NCBI RefSeq assembly: GCF_000220175.1
Contig: NZ_AFPU01000001.1
Location: forward strand, 841,512 to 905,511
Direction: 5' to 3'
Length of the DNA: 64,000 bases
DNA from: Nitrosarchaeum koreense MY1
GTDB taxonomy: Archaea; Thermoproteota; Nitrososphaeria; Nitrososphaerales; Nitrosopumilaceae
The notes below the pieces were generated by a model, which was not told the DNA's origin, ran no database searches, and worked only from the letters and a program-made list of their open reading frames with translations. Shown piece after piece: positions 58,646 through 64,000 of this stretch. The position numbers and the translations under genes are program-made. How positions within the stretch are numbered: position 1 is the first letter of the stretch; every line of letters starts with the position of its first letter.

Positions 58646-61141
58646 TTATGAAAATTCTTTTCTCATATTACGCAAAAATTTAGAGTTTATTCTAATTCTT
58701 TCCAGAGTTTGCTCTTGAGTTCTTTCAGTTCCTGGAGTAGGATTCTTTTTGAAGAATTGACGAATCTCTTTTTCCATGGAATCATCAGCAATTGATGAAA
58801 TACTTGCAACAATTCTATTAAACAGTGGATTACCACGACCAACTTTTTTACTTAATTTTGGCCAGTTATTCTTTAGCCAAGGCCAGAGTATTTTTTTACC
58901 ATAAGGATTTCCTGCAACCTTCATAATTGGAAGCTGCATGTTTTGGGAGCGAACCTCAGAGGTTTGAGAAAAATTCAGCGATTTGAGTAATAATTTTGGA
59001 TCCTTAAAACTACACATTGCTCCAAGGAAACGTAGTTTTTCTTCAGTTGTTTTTGCATTTCTATAAAGACGAGTTAATTCAGCATGTGTTTTAGAATTAC
59101 CATTCCATGCCATTACAGAACATACAGGCTCAACTAGATCAGGAGGGAGAGAATTTTGATTTTTCAAGAATTGCTTATAGCGATTTTCAGATTCGATTGT
59201 AACTTCTTCATCATTTAGTTTACCTAATGTAAAAATTACAAATCCACGCATCAAGGCATCTGTATGTTTATCTGTTTTTTTAGGATCCCATCCAAGGTCA
59301 TGCAAGATTTTCTTTAGATATTTTACAGTGTAATTTTTAATTTGATCAGAAAAGTCTTCATCAAATGCTCTAAAATACAAAGAGGTTAGATTATGTGCTA
59401 CATTTACTGTTGCCAAATAACTGTCTTCATCATAATATGCATCAGAGAAATCAAGATAGTTACGTACTGTTTCATCACCAGATACACATAAAGAAAACAG
59501 ATCATTTTGAATTGCCCATCTGTCGATTGCAGGAATTTGTTTTTGGTCTATTAGCATTTTAAGATCTATCAAAGTTCCTTCATCATACTTTACACGATAG
59601 AATCCTTTTCTTCCAAAATTAGCTACAAACCCAATATTGTCTTTAGGTAGTTTTACTGACATTGATTTTTTTGTAAACAGTTTTTGAAATAACTCATTTT
59701 GCAATCCTATAGAAAGCGGAATGAACCACAATCCTTTGGTTGATTTTTTATCAGATTCTAAAACATATCGTCTTTGTTTAAGATGTAATATAGAATCTCG
59801 TTTTTCTATCTCAACTACAGGAAAGCCAGGTTGCTTTAACCATGTCTGAACCATTGAACGAACTGGCATTTTAGAAATTTTTCCTATTGCATCCCAAAGA
59901 TCTTTGCCTTCAGCGTTTTTGTATTTGAAACCAGCAAGATATTTTTTTAATCCTTTTTGGAAATTTGATTCACCAACATAATGTTCTAACATTCTTAAAA
60001 CACAACCACCCTTATCATAAGAAATCGCATCAAATATTTCACGAATTTCAGATGTAGAATTAACTTTAACATCAATTGGATGAGTATTTTTCAATGAATC
60101 TAGCGCCATAGCATTATTCATCGCATCATCAACAAATTGATTCCATAAATCCCATTCCGGGTAAAACTTGTCTACAAATTTTGTTGCCATAAATGTTGCA
60201 AAGCTTTCATTTAACCACAAATCATTCCACCATTTCATAGTGACTAGATTTCCAAACCACTGATGTGCAATCTCATGAGAGATGACTTCTGCAATGTATT
60301 GTTTTGTTCTGGTGGAAGACGTTTTTGGATCATATAGAAGAATCGTTTCTCTAAATGTAATTGCGCCCCAATTTTCCATCGCGCCTGCTGCAAAATCAGG
60401 GATTGCTATCAAATCCAATTTAGGCAGAGGATATTTTATGCCAAAATATTTCTCATATGATGAAAGCAATTTTTTTCCAAGTTCCAGAGAATATTTTCCT
60501 TTAGACTTGTTTCCTTTTGTAGTAATTACACGAACCTGAACTTTACCAATCTTGCCTGTAAGATATTCAAATTCACCAACACCAAGATAGATAAGATATG
60601 TAGACATTATTGGAGTTTTTGCAAATTTGTACAGCGTTTTATTCTTTAATCTTTTTTTAGACATTATTGGCATGTTTGAAATTGCAGTGAATTTGTTTTC
60701 AGCAATTATAGAAATTTCAAAGGTTGCTTTTGCTTCTGGTTCATCCCAACATGGAAATGCTCTTCTGGCATCAGCTGCCTCAAATTGTGTTGTTGCAAGA
60801 TATTTTGTTTTGCCATTTTGTTTGTATTGACTTCTATAGAATCCCAACAATCTATCGTTTAAGTCTCCAGTGAATTCAATTTCAATAAAAGCACACCCTT
60901 TAATTTTATTTTTAATGGTGATTACAAGTTCTTCTTTATTTGCATCTGTTTTAGTGACTGCTTTTTGAATGACATCATTATTGATTACTCTACATGATTT
61001 TATTTTGATCTCAGCACAATGCATAATGATTGTGTTTACTGAGTCTTTGCATTCTACAGTGATTATTTCCTTACCAATGAAGGTAAAATTTTTAAAAATA
61101 GGCTCAAATTCAAGTACATAATTTACAGGAAATACCTTCAC
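58646..61141 (-). CDS. M1-family aminopeptidase
   Basis: An 831-aa zinc metallopeptidase. Substrate-binding 'GAMENWG' and the zinc motif 'HEIAH' (residues 289-293) with Glu312 in 'WLNESFATFMA' are intact. N-terminal beta-saddle, thermolysin-like domain and C-terminal helical ERAP1-like domain give the full PepN/TRF3-type length. Cleaves N-terminal residues from peptides; likely cytoplasmic as there is no signal peptide. Confidence 0.95.
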   Translation of the reverse strand: MKVFPVNYVLEFEPIFKNFTFIGKEIITVECKDSVNTIIMHCAEIKIKSCRVINNDVIQKAVTKTDANKEELVITIKNKIKGCAFIEIEFTGDLNDRLLGFYRSQYKQNGKTKYLATTQFEAADARRAFPCWDEPEAKATFEISIIAENKFTAISNMPIMSKKRLKNKTLYKFAKTPIMSTYLIYLGVGEFEYLTGKIGKVQVRVITTKGNKSKGKYSLELGKKLLSSYEKYFGIKYPLPKLDLIAIPDFAAGAMENWGAITFRETILLYDPKTSSTRTKQYIAEVISHEIAHQWFGNLVTMKWWNDLWLNESFATFMATKFVDKFYPEWDLWNQFVDDAMNNAMALDSLKNTHPIDVKVNSTSEIREIFDAISYDKGGCVLRMLEHYVGESNFQKGLKKYLAGFKYKNAEGKDLWDAIGKISKMPVRSMVQTWLKQPGFPVVEIEKRDSILHLKQRRYVLESDKKSTKGLWFIPLSIGLQNELFQKLFTKKSMSVKLPKDNIGFVANFGRKGFYRVKYDEGTLIDLKMLIDQKQIPAIDRWAIQNDLFSLCVSGDETVRNYLDFSDAYYDEDSYLATVNVAHNLTSLYFRAFDEDFSDQIKNYTVKYLKKILHDLGWDPKKTDKHTDALMRGFVIFTLGKLNDEEVTIESENRYKQFLKNQNSLPPDLVEPVCSVMAWNGNSKTHAELTRLYRNAKTTEEKLRFLGAMCSFKDPKLLLKSLNFSQTSEVRSQNMQLPIMKVAGNPYGKKILWPWLKNNWPKLSKKVGRGNPLFNRIVASISSIADDSMEKEIRQFFKKNPTPGTERTQEQTLERIRINSKFLRNMRKEFS

Positions 61142-61240
61142 ACTGAGAGTGCTTTTGTAGCGCTTTATCTAAATTTCTAATAACAGAAAAAGACGAAAAT
61201 CAAATAAAGCCTTTAAAATAATGAATCATGATCACAAAAC

Positions 61241-61663
61241 ATGAAACAAAAGACTGCTTCAAGACGTGTTAAGATCCTAGTTGCCAAGTTGGGCTTAGAT
61301 GGTCACGATAGAGGAGCTCTTGTATTATGTAGAGCATTTAGAGATGCAGGGATGGAAGTAATTTACTCGGGTCTATTTGCAACCCCAGATAGAATTGCAC
61401 AAATTGCAGAAGACGAAGACGTGGATGCAATTGCAATGAGTTTACTTAATGGTGCACATGGAACATTATTTCCAAGAGTAGTTCAAGCATTAAACAAGAA
61501 AGGAATCAAAGATGTACTAGTAGTTGGAGGCGGAGTAATACCCGAAGTAGATAAAAAAGATCTTAAAAAATCAGGTGTTGATGAGGTATTTGGTCCAGGT
61601 ACACCATTAAATGAAATAATTGATCATATCACCAATGGCGTTTCAAAATTAAGAAAATTATAA
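61241..61663 (+). CDS. Methylmalonyl-CoA mutase, small (cobalamin-binding) subunit
   Basis: This 140-aa B12-binding Rossmann protein has 'KLGLDGHDRGALVLCRAFRD', where His22 is the lower cobalt ligand, then 'MSLLNGAHG' and 'VVGGGVIPEVD'. It pairs with the large subunit encoded at 55669. The two subunit genes are on opposite strands, with meaB, a membrane protein and an aminopeptidase gene between them. Confidence 0.95.
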   Translation: MKQKTASRRVKILVAKLGLDGHDRGALVLCRAFRDAGMEVIYSGLFATPDRIAQIAEDEDVDAIAMSLLNGAHGTLFPRVVQALNKKGIKDVLVVGGGVIPEVDKKDLKKSGVDEVFGPGTPLNEIIDHITNGVSKLRKL

Positions 61664-61667
61664 TAAA

Positions 61668-62678
61668 TTATTCTGTAGAGTCGGGCCACATCATCTTACG
61701 CATTTGCTTTCCAACTTTCTCAATTTGATGGGCTTCAGTCTCTTTCATGTATTTATCAAATGAATCTTTACCATGTTTCTGATATTCATCAATCCATTCT
61801 TTATTGAAAGTTCCATCCTGAATCATTTTTAGAACTTTTTTCATGTTGTCTTTACTTTCACTAGTAATTACCATTGGACCACGTGTTAAACCACCATACC
61901 TTGCAGTCTCACTAACACGTCTCCACATTCCATTGATTCCATATCTTTGAATCATATCTACAATTAATTTTAGTTCATGTAATACCTCAAAGTATGCAAT
62001 TTCTGGCTGATAGCCTGCCTCAACTAAAGTCTCAAATGAAGCTTGTATCATAGATGCAGCGCCGCCACAAAGATCTGCTTGTTCTCCAAACCAATCAGTT
62101 TCAACTTCTTCTTTGAACGTGGTTTGAATTAGCCCTGCACGTGCACTACCAATTGCCTTTGCAATTCCTAGTGTTCTATCCCAAGCTTTTCCAGTGAAAT
62201 CTTGATGTACTGCAACAATCGATGGAGTACCAAAGTTTTCAAGATATGTCTCTCGTACTTTGGAGCCAGGTCCTTTTGGGGCAACCATGATAATGTCAAT
62301 ATCTTTTGGAGCATCAATCCATTTCCAATGAATTGCGGCCGCATGTGAAAATGATAACGCCTTTCCTTTAGAGAGATTAGGTCCAATTTCAGATTTGTAA
62401 ACTTCTGATTGGATCATGTCTGGAAGTAAAACGTGAATTATATCGGCTTTTTTGCATGCATCAGATACAGACATTACTTTATGACCATCAGATTCTGCTT
62501 TTTTCCAGCTGTTTCCACCTTTTTTAAGACCAACAATTATGTTAAGACCAGAATCTTTCATGTTATTTGATTGAGCATCCCCTTGTATGCCATAACCAAT
62601 TACGGCTATTGTTTGATCTTTTAATGGATCTAAGCTGATGTCTTTATCTTTCCATGTTTTTGCCATATAATTACTCAA
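61668..62678 (-). CDS. ilvC: Ketol-acid reductoisomerase
   Basis: This 336-aa class I KARI has NADPH-binding 'AVIGYGIQGDAQSNNMKDSG', 'APKGPGSKVRETY', the Mg-binding helix 'DWFGEQADLCGGAASMIQAS' and 'GYQPEIAYFEVLHELKLIVD'. It makes dihydroxy acids for valine, leucine and isoleucine. It converges on the mutase small subunit, four bases apart. Confidence 0.96.
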   Translation of the reverse strand: MSNYMAKTWKDKDISLDPLKDQTIAVIGYGIQGDAQSNNMKDSGLNIIVGLKKGGNSWKKAESDGHKVMSVSDACKKADIIHVLLPDMIQSEVYKSEIGPNLSKGKALSFSHAAAIHWKWIDAPKDIDIIMVAPKGPGSKVRETYLENFGTPSIVAVHQDFTGKAWDRTLGIAKAIGSARAGLIQTTFKEEVETDWFGEQADLCGGAASMIQASFETLVEAGYQPEIAYFEVLHELKLIVDMIQRYGINGMWRRVSETARYGGLTRGPMVITSESKDNMKKVLKMIQDGTFNKEWIDEYQKHGKDSFDKYMKETEAHQIEKVGKQMRKMMWPDSTE

Positions 62679-62705
62679 AATATTGCAAATATTAACTATA
62701 GAATT

Positions 62706-62825
62706 TCATATTTCAATAATTTTGTTGCAACCACGACACTTTACTATGACCTTATCTCCAGGCAGTCGATGAAATCTCTTTGAGCCACAATGAGGGCAAA
62801 TGGGACAAGCACGTATTGGTTCCAT
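62706..62825 (-). CDS. Tiny zinc-ribbon protein (39 aa)
   Basis: An ATG at 62825 overlaps the NMN adenylyltransferase stop by one base (TAATG) and encodes MEPIRACPICPHCGSKRFHR followed by 'VKCRGCNKIIEI'. CPIC/CPHC-type and CRGC pairs make a four-Cys zinc ribbon. Coupled translation with nadM is likely; the function is unknown. Confidence 0.68.
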   Translation of the reverse strand: MEPIRACPICPHCGSKRFHRLPGDKVIVKCRGCNKIIEI

Positions 62826-63355
62826 TAGTGTTCAGTTGGTTTTGTATCGGACTTTGATATTATTTCCAGTCTTTTTTTGCCATTGATCTTTTGTAAAAAT
62901 TTAGCAACCGCCTCAGGAACAAGTATTTGCCAGTTATCATCAGATATTATCATTTGACGGATATGAGATGCATTGTATTGTGATCTTTCTAGAAATTTTG
63001 GGGTTATTACATCAATTGAAGAATCGGCAAGTAGCATTTTGACATAATCATTTCCACTGTATACTTTATCAAAGTGAGGCAATGCAGATTTTAGAAAGGA
63101 TGACCAAGTTGCAATATTGAATTGATTTTCAATTGCAACAATAAAACATCGAGATAAATTAATTTCAGATTCTTTTAATGAATCATGTATCATTTCAATT
63201 CGCTCACCAGCGGTAAAAGGATCTTTTTCTAAATAATTGAATTGAGAGCTAGTAATTGCAATAATTACCTCATCGCATTGATCAAGAATTTGTTTTACCA
63301 AATCTAAATGCCCCAAATGGAAAGGCTGAAACCTGCCCATCATCAATCCACGCAT
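62825..63355 (-). CDS. nadM: Nicotinamide-nucleotide adenylyltransferase
   Basis: This 176-aa archaeal-type nucleotidyltransferase has 'MGRFQPFHLGHLDLVKQILD' (HxGH), 'EVIIAITSSQFNYLEKDPFT' and 'AGERIEMIHDSL'. It joins NMN to ATP to make NAD. The C-terminal 'NASHIRQMI' replaces the ISSTxxR-type motif. It is followed by the overlapping zinc ribbon. Confidence 0.93.
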   Translation of the reverse strand: MRGLMMGRFQPFHLGHLDLVKQILDQCDEVIIAITSSQFNYLEKDPFTAGERIEMIHDSLKESEINLSRCFIVAIENQFNIATWSSFLKSALPHFDKVYSGNDYVKMLLADSSIDVITPKFLERSQYNASHIRQMIISDDNWQILVPEAVAKFLQKINGKKRLEIISKSDTKPTEH

Positions 63356-63389
63356 AAATTATGATAATTTTTGATTTAATTAAATGAGT

Positions 63390-64000
63390 CTATTTGATTG
63401 GGCCACTACCAAGAATTCTAATGGTTGTGGATTCGGGTTTTAAAATTACTGCAATATCATCAGCATTGTAAACTATTGGTTTTTCAAATTTTAGTTTCAA
63501 AGGAGCAATTGATGAAAATTTGGCTGCTTTTATTTGCAGGCCTACACTAACAAGACATCCTTGATTTTCAGCAATGTCAGTTTTATAAAATGGACTTTTA
63601 GTAAAATCAAGCTCAATTTCAGATTTAACACTAACGGTTCCTTCCTTTGCAATAACATCACCTCGTCCAACCTCATCTGGTTTTGCACCTTTTACTGCAA
63701 GACCTACTCTTGCAGGACAAATAGATTCCTCAACTGGGTCATCATGCATTTGAATTGATTTTATCATTACATCAATTCCTGCAGGGTATAGTTTGAGGTT
63801 ATCATATTGTTTGATTGTTCCACATGTTACTTTACCAAGAATTACTGTTCCAACACCTTTAACATCAAAGCATTGATCAATTACCATTCTTGGAGGATCA
63901 GTGTTTGAAGTTGGCTGAATCTTGTCCATTTCTTCTTTGAGTTTGCCCTGTTCAACTTTAAGGTATTTTTCAACTACAGTACCTTTTATCATTGAATTTA
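63390..64000 (-). CDS. SelB/EF-Tu-like translational GTPase, C-terminal part (partial)
   Basis: The minus strand reads in from beyond 64000 with no stop. The visible 200 residues are EF-Tu domain 2 ('DVKGVGTVILGKVTCGTIKQ', 'RVGLAVKGAKPDEVGRGDVI') and domain 3-like beta barrel. The pattern is closest to the SelB/EF-1A-related GTPases present in archaea without selenocysteine. The G domain lies outside the window; a role in translation or tRNA handling is inferred. Confidence 0.8.
   Translation of the reverse strand, partial: NSMIKGTVVEKYLKVEQGKLKEEMDKIQPTSNTDPPRMVIDQCFDVKGVGTVILGKVTCGTIKQYDNLKLYPAGIDVMIKSIQMHDDPVEESICPARVGLAVKGAKPDEVGRGDVIAKEGTVSVKSEIELDFTKSPFYKTDIAENQGCLVSVGLQIKAAKFSSIAPLKLKFEKPIVYNADDIAVILKPESTTIRILGSGPIK

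Noticed and set aside
1-64000. tRNA or rRNA genes
   Set aside because: No cloverleaf-like or rRNA-like GC-rich segment was seen by eye in the intergenic regions; a tRNAscan run would be decisive.

Overview
This window looks like chromosomal DNA of an AT-rich ammonia-oxidising archaeon of the Nitrosopumilales (Thaumarchaeota/Nitrososphaerota). The evidence is archaeal information-processing genes (ribosomal protein S25e, RpoK, Alba, TBP, family-B DNA polymerase, deoxyhypusine synthase), an ESCRT-III/CdvB-like protein, a PEFG-CTERM surface protein, many stand-alone receiver domains and tiny zinc proteins, and the split methylmalonyl-CoA mutase set expected for the 3-hydroxypropionate/4-hydroxybutyrate cycle. 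A tubulin-like GTPase of the artubulin type points to a Nitrosarchaeum-like lineage (inference). Many genes appear leaderless, with a TATA-like box about 25-28 bases before an ATG, GTG or TTG start; I used this to choose several starts.

Layout. 1-8.9 kb: partial thrS, small hypothetical genes, a CBS-TrkH potassium transporter, deoxyhypusine synthase, rps25e, rpoK, alba, an HTH regulator, a truncated asparagine-synthase-like protein with its own zinc ribbon, and a YHS mini-protein. 9-11 kb: aldo/keto reductase and a UbiA/MenA-type prenyltransferase. 11.2-22.9 kb: a pilus/surface locus. On the minus strand are a zinc protein, four class-III-signal pilin-like proteins (one of 591 aa), an 868-aa anchored adhesin-like protein and an Asp/His-rich secreted protein. 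Divergent to these are a TadA-type ATPase and two TadB/TadC-type platform proteins. 23-33.6 kb: regulators and signalling, with two TrmB-like regulators, three lone receiver domains, two paralogous output-domain proteins, an RHH-like protein and a parvulin. 33.8-39.8 kb: Hef-type helicase, MFS transporter, PEFG-CTERM protein, an unusual TBP gene, and an MscS channel.

39.8-45.7 kb holds the most interesting block: cdvB-like (ESCRT-III), artubulin and a coiled-coil protein in one minus-strand run, divergent from dCMP deaminase and DNA polymerase B (which ends in a clear PCNA-interacting peptide). 45.7-50.5 kb: SemiSWEET, triosephosphate isomerase, Lrp and RAM-domain proteins, a sparsely coding stretch, and three consecutive tiny zinc proteins. 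50.6-64 kb: a 17-residue Lys/Ala peptide, pyruvate phosphate dikinase with a seven-fold repeated basic tail, an XRE-CBS regulator, methylmalonyl-CoA mutase subunits with epimerase and MeaB, an M1 aminopeptidase, ketol-acid reductoisomerase, NMN adenylyltransferase and a partial SelB/EF-Tu-like GTPase.

The strongest candidates for something undescribed are (a) the cdvB-artubulin-coiled-coil module, (b) a TBP gene that lacks any ATG/GTG/TTG start and lies in the same frame as a 35-aa C2H2 zinc-finger ORF, separated from it by a single TAG, and (c) the pilus locus with its oversized pilin and adhesin. No rRNA, tRNA, CRISPR array, insertion sequence or prophage was recognised.
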